DNA from: RGIG3102 sp964507095
Lineage (GTDB): Bacteria > Bacillota > Clostridia > Oscillospirales > Ruminococcaceae
NCBI GenBank assembly: GCA_964507095.1
Contig: CAZDOS010000010.1
Location: 1-44,358 of the forward strand
DNA: 44,358 bases
Direction of reading: 5' to 3'
Shown one piece after another: positions 28,777 through 37,322 of the stretch. The notes beneath the pieces are model-generated. The model was given only the letters and a program-made list of their open reading frames with translations. It did not search any database and had not been told where the DNA came from. Position 1 is the stretch's first letter, and every line of letters starts with the position of its first letter. The translations under genes and the position numbers were made by a program.

Positions 28777-31326
28777 ATGGTAATAAAATACAAAGCAGGC
28801 GATCTTATAAATGACTTTGGCCTCAACGCCAAGACGGCTCTGGCTGAGATGAGCCGGATGTTCGGGCAGGACGTGAAGAAATCCACTGTCCTTACCGACG
28901 AGTGGGCGGACCTGGCCTTTGAGATATATTCCAGAAGGGGCAAGATAGACGATTTTGCAAACTATCTTGCAGTACGGGAGAAGGCCCGCGAGAAGAAGCC
29001 GGAGCCGAAGAAGGAACCGGCAAAGGCACGGCCTAAGACAGAGAAGAAACCGGAGCCAAAGAAGGAAGCCGGGAAGGAAGAGGCTCCTGCAAAGAAGGAG
29101 CAGCCTAAGAAGACTGACAAGCCTTCAGGTCAGACTCAGCCAAAGACAGAAAAGAAACCGGAGCAGAAGACTCCTGCAGCACAGCCTAAGCAGGCCAAGC
29201 CTGCCAAGCCGGCAAAGCCTGCGTCCAACGAGCCTCTGAAGAGAGCGGACGGCACCATCGTCGAGACCAAGAAGCAGAAGCAGAAGGGCGAGAAGCAGGA
29301 CTTCGTTGCAAGGGAATATGTCACGGTTACCGTAGACACGAGACAGTCGGGAGCTTCCATCAACGCCGACAAGTACGATGAGAGATACGACCGGCTCGCA
29401 CAGACAAGGAACTACGGCGGCGGCCAGAGGAAGAATCAGGCCGGCGGCAAGCAGAAGATACAGAAGAACAAGAACGCTCAGCAGCAGACCGGCAAGTTCG
29501 GCAAGAAGAAGGTCGAGACCGAGGCACAGCGCCTTGAGAGGATGCATCTTGAGAAGGCCAGAAAGGCCCAGCTCAAGGTCCAGATCCCTGATGAGATCAC
29601 CGTCGGCGAACTCGCCACAAGACTCAAGGTCACGGCTTCAGAGGTCATTAAGAAGCTGATGGGACTCGGCATTATGGCAGCCGTGACCCGGACCATCGAC
29701 TTTGATACGGCAAGCCTGGTGGCCGAAGAGCTCGGCGCAAAGGTCGAGAAGGAAGTCATCGTCACCATCGAGGAAAGACTGTTCGAGGAGGTAGAGGATA
29801 CTGCCGAGAACACCCAGGAGCGTCCTCCTGTAGTCGTTGTCATGGGACACGTTGACCACGGCAAGACAAGTCTCCTTGATGCCATCAGAAACACGAACGT
29901 GACAAGCGGCGAGGCCGGCGGAATCACGCAGCACATAGGCGCCTATCAGGTAGTTGCGGGCGGAAAGACAATCACGTTCCTGGATACTCCTGGACACGAG
30001 GCCTTCACCTCAATGCGTCAGCGCGGAGCCATGGTGACTGATATCGCCATTCTGGTCGTTGCGGCCGATGACGGAATCATGCCTCAGACCATAGAATCCA
30101 TCAACCACGCAAAGGCAGCCGGCATCCCGATAATCGTTGCCATCAACAAGATGGACAAGCCTACTGCAAACCCTGACAGGGTAATGCAGGGACTGACCGA
30201 GTACGGACTCGTTCCTGAAGACTGGGGCGGAGACACGATCTGCGTGCCTGTATCGGCAGTGACCGGACAGGGCATAGAGGATCTCCTTGAGATGATCAAC
30301 CTCACGAGCGAAGTCAACGAGTTCAGGGCAAACCCTAACCGCCGTGCAAAGGGAGCAGTTCTCGAGGCAAGGCTGGACAGGGGACTCGGACCGGTCGCGA
30401 CCATACTGGTCCAGAACGGAACGCTGCACAAGGGCGATGTGATCATAGCCGGCACTGCAGTCGGCAGGGTCCGTGTCATGACGAACGACAAGGGACAGAG
30501 GATCGATACGGCATATCCTTCAACTCCTGTGGAGATCACGGGTCTTACGGAAGTGCCTTCGGCAGGCGACCTGTTCGACGCTGTCGAGGACGAAAAGCTC
30601 GCCAGAGAGCTGGCTGAGAAGAGGATGCAGAGCCGGAAGGAAGAGAAGTTCTCCGCTGTTCAGAAGGTCACCCTTGACAACCTGTTCTCACGGATGGCGC
30701 GGGGCGACATGAAGGAACTGCCCATAATCGTCAAGGCAGACGTACAGGGCTCGGCTGAGGCCGTCAAGCAGTCCCTTGAGAAGCTCTCCAACGAGGAGAT
30801 CAGGGTAAAGGTCATCCACGCCGCAGTCGGCGCGGTATCCAAGAGCGACGTTATGCTCCGGGATGCTTCAAACGCCATCATCATCGGATTCAATGTCAGA
30901 CCTGACGCTACCGCAAAGCGGGAAGCTGAACGGAACAGCGTTGAAATGAGACTTTACAGGGTCATCTACGATGCCATCAACGATGTCAAGGATGCCATGC
31001 AGGGCATGCTCGCGCCTAAGTTCAGGGAAGTTCAGCTCGGACAGGCAGAGGTCAGGACAGTATACAAGATATCCTCAGTTGGCACCATCGCCGGCTGCTA
31101 TGTACAGAACGGCAAGGTAGCCAGACACGCCAAGATCAGAGTCGTTCGTGACGGAATAGTCATTGCGGAAGACGAGATCGCGTCACTGAGAAGATTCAAG
31201 GACGACGTGCGTGAAGTGGCTCAGGGCTACGAGTGCGGTATCGGTCTTGAGAATTTCTCTGACATAAAGGACGGAGACATCTTCGAATCCTTCATCATGG
31301 ATGAGTACAAGGAAGATATAGATTAA
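28777..31326 (+). CDS. infB: Translation initiation factor IF-2
   Basis: 849 residues. An N-terminal helical domain (about 1-65) is followed by a Lys/Glu/Pro/Gln-rich linker (about 68-240). An IF2_N domain (about 265-315) follows. The GTPase domain has G1 GHVDHGKT at about 356-363, DTPGHEAF (G3) and NKMD (G4). Domains II-IV end near residue 845. It places initiator tRNA on the 30S subunit. The ATG directly abuts the previous stop; AAAGGAGAG lies about 7 bases upstream. The long charged linker is typical and its length varies. Confidence 0.98.
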   Translation: MVIKYKAGDLINDFGLNAKTALAEMSRMFGQDVKKSTVLTDEWADLAFEIYSRRGKIDDFANYLAVREKAREKKPEPKKEPAKARPKTEKKPEPKKEAGKEEAPAKKEQPKKTDKPSGQTQPKTEKKPEQKTPAAQPKQAKPAKPAKPASNEPLKRADGTIVETKKQKQKGEKQDFVAREYVTVTVDTRQSGASINADKYDERYDRLAQTRNYGGGQRKNQAGGKQKIQKNKNAQQQTGKFGKKKVETEAQRLERMHLEKARKAQLKVQIPDEITVGELATRLKVTASEVIKKLMGLGIMAAVTRTIDFDTASLVAEELGAKVEKEVIVTIEERLFEEVEDTAENTQERPPVVVVMGHVDHGKTSLLDAIRNTNVTSGEAGGITQHIGAYQVVAGGKTITFLDTPGHEAFTSMRQRGAMVTDIAILVVAADDGIMPQTIESINHAKAAGIPIIVAINKMDKPTANPDRVMQGLTEYGLVPEDWGGDTICVPVSAVTGQGIEDLLEMINLTSEVNEFRANPNRRAKGAVLEARLDRGLGPVATILVQNGTLHKGDVIIAGTAVGRVRVMTNDKGQRIDTAYPSTPVEITGLTEVPSAGDLFDAVEDEKLARELAEKRMQSRKEEKFSAVQKVTLDNLFSRMARGDMKELPIIVKADVQGSAEAVKQSLEKLSNEEIRVKVIHAAVGAVSKSDVMLRDASNAIIIGFNVRPDATAKREAERNSVEMRLYRVIYDAINDVKDAMQGMLAPKFREVQLGQAEVRTVYKISSVGTIAGCYVQNGKVARHAKIRVVRDGIVIAEDEIASLRRFKDDVREVAQGYECGIGLENFSDIKDGDIFESFIMDEYKEDID

Positions 31327-31337
31327 TAACCGGCCGG

Positions 31338-31364
31338 GGGACACGGCGCCTTGCTCCGTGTCCC
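31338..31364 (+). other. Stable hairpin in the infB-rbfA spacer
   Basis: GGGACACGG and CCGTGTCCC pair perfectly (9 bp, 9-base loop). No T run follows, so it is not a normal terminator; it may affect mRNA processing or stability. Confidence 0.6.
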
Positions 31365-31391
31365 GACGGCATGCAAAAATGGAGGTTGGAA

Positions 31392-31751
31392 ATGGCTGGA
31401 AACACAAAAAGAGTTGACAGACTGAATGAAGACATAAAGAAGGAGCTTATTTCCATTCTCAGCGAAATGAAGGATCCCCGTCTGGAGCATTTCTGGACGG
31501 TGATGAGAGTGGAGACCAGTCCGGACCTGACGAATGCCAAGGTGCACGTAAGCGTTCTGGACGGCGACGAAGCCGCGAAGGAAGTCCTCAAGGTCATGAA
31601 CGGGGCACAGGGACACATCCGCGGAGAGCTCTCAAAGAGACTGCACATACGTCGCAGCCCAGAATTCACATTCGTGAAGGACGAGGGCGCCGCATATGCG
31701 CAGCACATCAGCGAGGTGCTCAAGACCATTAAATATAACGATGAAGAGTAG
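31392..31751 (+). CDS. rbfA: Ribosome-binding factor A
   Basis: 119 residues with the RbfA form: RVDRLNEDIKKELISILSEM, DPRL, then TNAKVHVSVLDGDE and HIRGELSKRLHIRRSPEFTFV. It binds the 30S subunit during maturation of the 16S 5' region. I start at ATG 31392 with GGAGGT 5 bases upstream. The nrnA ATG lies 11 bases before its TAG stop, so the two overlap. Confidence 0.95.
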   Translation: MAGNTKRVDRLNEDIKKELISILSEMKDPRLEHFWTVMRVETSPDLTNAKVHVSVLDGDEAAKEVLKVMNGAQGHIRGELSKRLHIRRSPEFTFVKDEGAAYAQHISEVLKTIKYNDEE

Positions 31752-32715
31752 ATTATTGAATGTGCGGGAGACTGCACGGCTCATAAAGGACTGGGATGAC
31801 ATCCTCATCCTCTGCCATAAGAACCCTGACGGCGACACTTTGGGCGCTGCCGGGGCTCTTTCCAATGTTTTCAGGCAGATGGGAAGGCGTTGCCGGGTCA
31901 TTTGCCACAACAGGATACCTGTAAAGTATGATTACCTTACACTTCCTGTTTATGAAAATGACTTCGAGCCGCAGCATATAATGGCTGTCGATGTGGCCGG
32001 AGAGAACCTTTTCGGAGATTCGCTTGAGAAATACAAGGGCAGAGTGGAGCTTTGCATAGACCACCACCGGACAAACAGCATGTACGCGGACAATATCCTT
32101 CTCAAGGGACATTATCCCGCAGCCTGCCAGATCATCTATGAGGTGATCTGCCGGATGGGCGCCGAGATAACTGTTGAGACTGCAGACTGCATCTATACCG
32201 GGATCATCACCGATACGGGCTGCTTCAGGTTTTCCAACACGATGCCTGAAACGCATATAGTCGCGAGCCGTCTCATGGAACTCGGAGCTCACTATGTGGA
32301 GCTTTCCGAACGCTTCTTCATGTCGAAGAGCAGAAAGACGGTCGAGCTTGAAAAGTTCGCTCTCAACAATCTCGAATATTATCATGACGGTCGATGCGCC
32401 GTGCTGGTGCTTGAGAAGGAAACGCTGGATTCAATCAAGCCCGATCCCACCGATCTCGACGGACTGTCATCCCTTGCCAAGAACTTTGAGGGCGTCGACA
32501 TTTCGATACTGTTCAGATATATCGGCAACGGCAGGTATAAGGGTTCTGTGAGAACCAGCGAGGCTGCCGACGCGGTCGGCATCGCTTCCGCATTCGGAGG
32601 CGGCGGCCACAACAGGGCCCGGGGCTTTGAAGTCGAGAGCGACATCGAATCCGCGAAGAAGAAGGCCGTAGACGCTGCCCTGGAGGAGCTATGCAGACGG
32701 AAAGAACGGGAATAG
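31741..32715 (+). CDS. nrnA: DHH/DHHA1 phosphoesterase, NrnA-type oligoribonuclease/pAp phosphatase
   Basis: 324 residues. DHH-family motifs are HKNPDGDTLG (His26, Asp30, Asp32), AVDVAG, IDHHRTN (His108, His109), and TDTGCFRFSNT. The DHHA1 tail motif GGGGHNRARG lies near 286-295. NrnA degrades short RNA oligomers and dephosphorylates pAp. No strong ribosome binding site is seen; the start overlaps rbfA, so coupling is likely. TAG ends the gene and overlaps truB by 25 bases. Confidence 0.94.
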   Translation: MKSRLLNVRETARLIKDWDDILILCHKNPDGDTLGAAGALSNVFRQMGRRCRVICHNRIPVKYDYLTLPVYENDFEPQHIMAVDVAGENLFGDSLEKYKGRVELCIDHHRTNSMYADNILLKGHYPAACQIIYEVICRMGAEITVETADCIYTGIITDTGCFRFSNTMPETHIVASRLMELGAHYVELSERFFMSKSRKTVELEKFALNNLEYYHDGRCAVLVLEKETLDSIKPDPTDLDGLSSLAKNFEGVDISILFRYIGNGRYKGSVRTSEAADAVGIASAFGGGGHNRARGFEVESDIESAKKKAVDAALEELCRRKERE

Positions 32716-33593
32716 TCATCCTGTACAAGGACACCGACTGGACCAGCTTCGATGCCGTTGCAAAGGCAAGGGGCATCCTTGCCACCAGGAAGGTGGGACA
32801 CTCGGGAACGCTTGACCCGATGGCAACAGGAGTGCTCCCGCTGTTTCTGGGAATGGCGACGAAAGCCGTCGACATGCAGATAGACAAGGACAAGGAATAT
32901 ATAGCCTGCTTCCTGCTGGGAAAAAATACCGACACGGGTGACATCACCGGTGAAGTCATCAACACCAGAGAGGTCAGATCCTCCAGGGAGGATGTCGAGC
33001 TGGCGCTTGGGTCATTCAAGGGTCTCATAACCCAGCTCCCGCCGATGTATTCCGCCGTCAAGGTCAACGGGCAGCCGCTGTACAAGCTGGCAAGGCAGGG
33101 GGTGACCGTCGAAAGGAGACCCAGGCAGGTAAATGTCTATTCCATTGAGATGCTTAATGACGAAACGCTGGCTGAGAACGAGTACAAGGTCAGGATCCTG
33201 TGTTCAGAAGGGACATATATTAGGAGCATAGTCGAGGATCTGGGAGAAAAGCTGGGATGCGGAGCCGTGCTCACAAGTCTTGTGAGGACCAGGGCCTGCG
33301 GATATACGCTGGATGAAGCCCTGACACTTGCCGAACTGCAGAAGCACAGGGACGAAGACACGATAGACAGCATAATAAGGCCCGTCGACTCGCTGTTCAT
33401 GCATCTGGAAAGGATAGATATCACGCGAGAACTTGCCGTAAGGCTCCTCAACGGAGCAAGGAGCAGGATCTCAAAGCCCGACGGACAGTACAGGGTCTAC
33501 TATCAGGGCAGATTCTTCGGCGTCGCCCGGATTGAGGAAAAGAAGATGAGAGCCGTCAAGATGTTCGTTTCGAAAGAAACTGAGGTGATTTAA
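32691..33593 (+). CDS. truB: tRNA pseudouridine(55) synthase TruB
   Basis: 300 residues. The catalytic motif GHSGTLDPMATG (Asp42) is near the start, and CSEGTYIRSIVEDLGEKLGCGA follows in the core. The C-terminal PUA-like region ends RGRFFGVARIEE-like. It modifies U55 in the T loop of tRNAs. GGAGGAG sits 4 bases before the ATG, inside nrnA; the genes overlap by 25 bases. Confidence 0.96.
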   Translation: MQTERTGIVILYKDTDWTSFDAVAKARGILATRKVGHSGTLDPMATGVLPLFLGMATKAVDMQIDKDKEYIACFLLGKNTDTGDITGEVINTREVRSSREDVELALGSFKGLITQLPPMYSAVKVNGQPLYKLARQGVTVERRPRQVNVYSIEMLNDETLAENEYKVRILCSEGTYIRSIVEDLGEKLGCGAVLTSLVRTRACGYTLDEALTLAELQKHRDEDTIDSIIRPVDSLFMHLERIDITRELAVRLLNGARSRISKPDGQYRVYYQGRFFGVARIEEKKMRAVKMFVSKETEVI

Positions 33594-33595
33594 CA

Positions 33596-34513
33596 TTGAT
33601 AGAGGTATATGACATTTCATGGATAAATACTGAAAAGAGCGCAGTTGCACTGGGCTATTTTGACAGTATCCATATAGCCCATCAGTCGCTGATCGGTCAG
33701 ATGAAGAAATACGCCGAAGAGAACGGAATGCAGTCTGCCATCTTCACGTTCACGAAGAGGATAAAGCTCAACCACAAGGGCAACGACATATATACCCAGA
33801 AACAGAAGATAGACATAGTCAGGGACATGGGAGTCCGGCTGTTCTATTCTCCTGATTTCTCACGGTTCTCGAACGAAACTCCAAGGGAGTTCGTAGAGAA
33901 GATACTCATCAGGAGCATGGGTGCAAAGGCTGTCTTCTGCGGAGACAATTTCTTCTTCGGCAAGGACAGGCGGGGAAATGCCGAGGTCCTCGAGGAACTG
34001 TGCAGGGAGTACGGGATAGATTTTCATAAGGTTGAAACGGTCTTTCTCGGAGAAGAGTATGTATCAAGCACCGCGATAAGGAACCATCTTGCGGAGGGTG
34101 AGATCGAAAAGGCAAACCGGCTGCTCGGAAGGGCATATTCCGTGGAGCTTCCGGTAAGGCACGGAAAGAGGAACGGCCATCTGATGGGCACTCCGACCAT
34201 AAACCAGATATTCCCGGCACAGATGTGCACTCCTAAAGAGGGGGTATATATAACCGCAACAGTCGTTGACGGAAAGAGATATCCTTCGGCAACGGGCTTC
34301 GGAAACAGGCCGACGGTCAACGGCACCAGCCCTACCTGCGAGACCTACATCCTCGGCTTCAGCGGAGATCTGTATGACAGGGAAGTCAAGGTGGAATTCT
34401 ACAGCTATCTTTTCCCGGTCAGGAAATTCGACTCGCTGGACGAGCTCGGAAAGATGATAAGGGATGCCCGGGAGTCTTCCAGAAAGTACCTGGAGGAGAG
34501 AGGCCTCGCATAA
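33596..34513 (+). CDS. ribF: Bifunctional riboflavin kinase/FAD synthetase (RibF), with divergent motifs
   Basis: 305 residues: FAD synthetase domain at about 1-180, riboflavin kinase domain at about 185-305. The synthetase motif usually reads GxFDGxHxGH; here it is GYFDSIHIAH, with two glycines changed. The flavokinase motif reads MGTPTINQ where GxPTAN is common. FVEKILIRSMGAKAVFCGDNFFFG and VSSTAIRNHLAEG are conserved. It makes FMN and FAD from riboflavin and ATP. The start is TTG with GAGGTGA 7 bases upstream. Last gene of the operon before rpsO; no FMN riboswitch is present. Confidence 0.9.
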   Translation: MIEVYDISWINTEKSAVALGYFDSIHIAHQSLIGQMKKYAEENGMQSAIFTFTKRIKLNHKGNDIYTQKQKIDIVRDMGVRLFYSPDFSRFSNETPREFVEKILIRSMGAKAVFCGDNFFFGKDRRGNAEVLEELCREYGIDFHKVETVFLGEEYVSSTAIRNHLAEGEIEKANRLLGRAYSVELPVRHGKRNGHLMGTPTINQIFPAQMCTPKEGVYITATVVDGKRYPSATGFGNRPTVNGTSPTCETYILGFSGDLYDREVKVEFYSYLFPVRKFDSLDELGKMIRDARESSRKYLEERGLA

Positions 34514-34556
34514 GGCCAGAAGCAGCCCGAATTATAAGAGAATATGAAGGTTTTTC

Positions 34557-34585
34557 TTTACAAACTTATTTCTCTTTGATATAAT
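34557..34585 (+). promoter_or_regulatory. Promoter of rpsO
   Basis: TTTACA (34557-34562), 17-bp spacer, TATAAT (34580-34585). Confidence 0.75.
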
Positions 34586-34591
34586 CACTAA

Positions 34592-34683
34592 GTGCCTGTG
34601 AATCGGTTCAGGGATCAACCGTTATCGGTATTCACCGACCCTTTGCTGAGTCACTGGAATATATATAGAAAGGTGAAAAGAAA
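34592..34683 (+). ncRNA. Structured rpsO leader, candidate S15 autoregulatory element
   Basis: GTGAAT (34598-34603) can pair with ATTCAC (34630-34635) and encloses GGTT/AACC (34605-34608 with 34617-34620). The inner loop AGGG (34610-34613) can pair with CCCT (34639-34642) as a pseudoknot. S15 represses its own translation through such leaders in several lineages. I cannot say which of the known S15 leader classes, if any, it belongs to. Confidence 0.5.
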
Positions 34684-34941
34684 ATGATCGACAAGAAGGA
34701 AATTATCGCTCAGTATCGGATGCATGAAGGTGACACAGGTTCACCTGAGGTTCAGATTGCGCTGCTCACAGCAAGGATCAACCACCTCACCGAGCATCTG
34801 AAGACAAACAAGCAGGACAACCACTCACGCCGTGGTCTGTTCAAGATGGTTGGACGCCGTAGGAATCTTCTCGCTTATCTGCAGAAGGCAGATATCGAGA
34901 GATACCGTGCAATCGTCGCAAAGCTTGGTCTGCGTAGATAA
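34684..34941 (+). CDS. rpsO: 30S ribosomal protein S15
   Basis: 85 residues, near the usual 88. Conserved: HEGDTGSPEVQIALLTARIN, LTEHLKTNKQDNHSRRGL, and VGRRRNLLAYLQ. It binds 16S rRNA helices 20-22 early in assembly. AAAGGTGAAAAG precedes the ATG. It has its own promoter and leader and ends at a hairpin, with pnp downstream, the universal rpsO-pnp order. Confidence 0.98.
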   Translation: MIDKKEIIAQYRMHEGDTGSPEVQIALLTARINHLTEHLKTNKQDNHSRRGLFKMVGRRRNLLAYLQKADIERYRAIVAKLGLRR

Positions 34942-34952
34942 TAACGAACATA

Positions 34953-34978
34953 AAAGGCAGATGGAAACATCTGCCTTT
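34953..34978 (+). terminator. Hairpin between rpsO and pnp
   Basis: An 11-bp stem AAAGGCAGATG / CATCTGCCTTT with loop GAAA. The T run is within the arm and interrupted after it (TTTGTGTG), so partial read-through to pnp is likely. Confidence 0.65.
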
Positions 34979-35000
34979 GTGTGTAACTAAGGATCTGCAT

Positions 35001-35094
35001 CGGCACAGGGACACATATCAAATTAGCAGTGAATTGAGCCTTTGAGAGAGACTTGAGGGTTGAATTAATTGCTAATGGTATGGACCTGGTGCCG
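35001..35094 (+). ncRNA. Structured pnp leader
   Basis: CGGCACAGG (35001-35009) can pair with CCTGGTGCCG (35085-35094, one bulge), enclosing ATTAGCA/TGCTAAT (35022-35028 with 35070-35076). pnp leaders in E. coli form a long stem cut by RNase III and then autoregulated by PNPase; this could be a similar element, though no sequence match is claimed. Confidence 0.45.
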
Positions 35095-35122
35095 TCAGAA
35101 GAACGGTAACTAGGAGGAAATA

Positions 35123-37225
35123 ATGAGTTACAGAGAATTCAGAACTACCTTTGCAGGTAGAGAGCTTGTCGTAGAGACAGGCAAGATGTGCGCACTCTCC
35201 AACGGTTCATGCCTTGTAAGATACGGCGAGACCGTAGTCCTTGCAAACATCACGATGAGTGCGAAGCCAAGAGCAGGGATCGATTTCTTCCCGCTCTCAG
35301 TCGATTTTGAAGAGAAGCTTTATTCAGTAGGCAGGATCCCGGGATCATTCATGCGCCGTGAAGGCCGTCCGGGCGAGAGCGCAATACTCTCAAGCAGAGT
35401 CGTTGACAGGCCGATGCGTCCTCTGTTCCCTAAGGACATGAGAAATGACGTTTCAATAGTAATGACAGTCATGTCAGTCGATCCCGACTGCGATCCTGTC
35501 ATAACAGGAATGCTTGGAGCCATCATCGCAACAAGCATTTCAGACGTTCCGTTCAACGGACCTATCGGCGGCATCTCCGTCGGACTTGTTGACGATGAGA
35601 TCGTTCTCATGCCGAATGCAGAGCAGCAGGAGAAGAACAAGCTTGATCTTACTCTTGTATGCAGCCGCGAGAAGATCGTCATGATCGAGGCCGGCGCCTA
35701 TGAAGTGCCTGAGGATGTAATGCTCAAGGCAATCGAGACAGGACACGAGGAGATCAGAAAGTTCATCGATTTCCTCGAGAGCATCGTCCGGGAGATCGGA
35801 AAGCCGAAGTATGAGTTCGAGCATATCGATGTCGACCATGACATGTATGACGCCATCAGCGATTTCGCCATCGAGAAGGTAAGATACGCCCTTGATACAG
35901 ACGACAAGCCGGAAAGAGACGCAAGACTTGCCGTGGTCTACTCAGAAGTCCACGAGAAGTTTGACGAAGAATATCCTGAACAGGAAGCAATGATAGAGGA
36001 ATGCCTCTACAAGCTGCAGAAGTTCGTCGTCCGCCGCTGGCTGCTTGACGAGGGCAAGAGAGTCGACGGAAGAGGGATCGATGAGATCCGTCCGCTTTCA
36101 GCAGAGGTCGGACTCCTTCCGAGGACACACGGAAGCGGAATGTTCACCCGCGGACAGACTCAGGTGCTTTCAGTCACCACTCTCGGCACCATGAAGGATG
36201 CACAGCTCATTGATGCGCTTCAGCCTGTGTATGAGAAGAAGTACATGCATCAGTACAACATGCCTCCTTATTCAACAGGAGAGGCAAGGAGCCTCAGGAG
36301 CCGGGGACGCAGAGAGATCGGACACGGCGCTCTTGCAGAGAGGGCTCTCGTACCGGTGCTCCCAAGCCAGGAAGAGTTCCCGTATGTCATAAGAGTCGTT
36401 TCAGAAGTCCTTTCTTCAAACGGTTCAACGAGCCAGGCTTCGATCTGCGGTTCAACACTGTCACTGATGGATGCCGGTGTTCCTATAAAGGCTCCTGTAG
36501 CAGGTATCTCCTGCGGACTTATCACAGAGGGTGACCGCTGGATGACAATGGTCGATATCCAGGGACTCGAGGACTTCTTCGGTGACATGGACTTCAAGGT
36601 AGGCGGCACAAAGAACGGCATCACTGCCATTCAGGTCGATATCAAGGTCGATGGACTTACATATGATATAGTTGCAGAGGCCTTTGAGAAGTGCCGCAAG
36701 GCAAGGCTCCACATCCTTGACGACGTAATGGCACCTGTCATTTCAGAGCCTAGGAAGGAACTGTCCAAGTACGCTCCGAAGATGAAGACCATGAATATCG
36801 ATGTCGACAAAATCAAGGATGTCATCGGAAAGGGCGGCAAGGTCATTCAGAAGATCACTGCAGAGTGCGGTGTAACGATCGATATCGAGGAAGACGGCAC
36901 AGTATACATTGCCGGCACAGAGATCGAGGGCATCAACCGGGCATACCAGATCATCAAGACGATCGTTGAGGATCCTGAGATCGGTGCCATCTACAAGGGC
37001 GTCGTAACAAGGATCATGAACTTCGGTGCATTCGTTGAGATAGCCCCTGGCAAGGAAGGTCTTGTAAGGGTCGCAAAGCTCGACACGAAGTATGTCGAGA
37101 AGGTCGAGGATGTCGTCAGCGTAGGCGATGAGGTCCTGGTAATGGTAACTGAGATCGACGATCAGGGAAGGATCAACCTTTCACGCAAGGATGCACTTGC
37201 AAAGATGAACAAGAAGAAGGACTGA
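35123..37225 (+). CDS. pnp: Polyribonucleotide nucleotidyltransferase (PNPase)
   Basis: 700 residues: two RNase PH domains (about 10-140 and 320-465), a KH domain from about 560 (DVIGKGGKVIQKITAECG), and an S1 domain from about 620 (YKGVVTRIMNFGAFVEIAPG). The catalytic half holds SNGSTSQASICGSTLSLMDA and EIGHGALAERAL. It is a phosphorolytic 3'-5' exoribonuclease. AGGAGG lies 6 bases before the ATG. A strong terminator ends the transcription unit. Confidence 0.98.
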   Translation: MSYREFRTTFAGRELVVETGKMCALSNGSCLVRYGETVVLANITMSAKPRAGIDFFPLSVDFEEKLYSVGRIPGSFMRREGRPGESAILSSRVVDRPMRPLFPKDMRNDVSIVMTVMSVDPDCDPVITGMLGAIIATSISDVPFNGPIGGISVGLVDDEIVLMPNAEQQEKNKLDLTLVCSREKIVMIEAGAYEVPEDVMLKAIETGHEEIRKFIDFLESIVREIGKPKYEFEHIDVDHDMYDAISDFAIEKVRYALDTDDKPERDARLAVVYSEVHEKFDEEYPEQEAMIEECLYKLQKFVVRRWLLDEGKRVDGRGIDEIRPLSAEVGLLPRTHGSGMFTRGQTQVLSVTTLGTMKDAQLIDALQPVYEKKYMHQYNMPPYSTGEARSLRSRGRREIGHGALAERALVPVLPSQEEFPYVIRVVSEVLSSNGSTSQASICGSTLSLMDAGVPIKAPVAGISCGLITEGDRWMTMVDIQGLEDFFGDMDFKVGGTKNGITAIQVDIKVDGLTYDIVAEAFEKCRKARLHILDDVMAPVISEPRKELSKYAPKMKTMNIDVDKIKDVIGKGGKVIQKITAECGVTIDIEEDGTVYIAGTEIEGINRAYQIIKTIVEDPEIGAIYKGVVTRIMNFGAFVEIAPGKEGLVRVAKLDTKYVEKVEDVVSVGDEVLVMVTEIDDQGRINLSRKDALAKMNKKKD

Positions 37226-37235
37226 TAACAGTGCC

Positions 37236-37270
37236 AAAAGTGCTCCGGTAATACACCGGGGCACTTTTTT
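37236..37270 (+). terminator. Terminator of pnp
   Basis: AAAAGTGCTCCGGT pairs with ACCGGGGCACTTTT (one G-U pair) around AATAC, followed by more T. Confidence 0.93.
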
Positions 37271-37322
37271 GTGTCTGATAGAAATGATATAATATAACCG
37301 TAATACTTAACGGAGGAATACG

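Noticed and set aside
33540..33600. FMN riboswitch upstream of ribF
   Set aside because: truB ends three bases before ribF and no riboswitch-like conserved segments are present.
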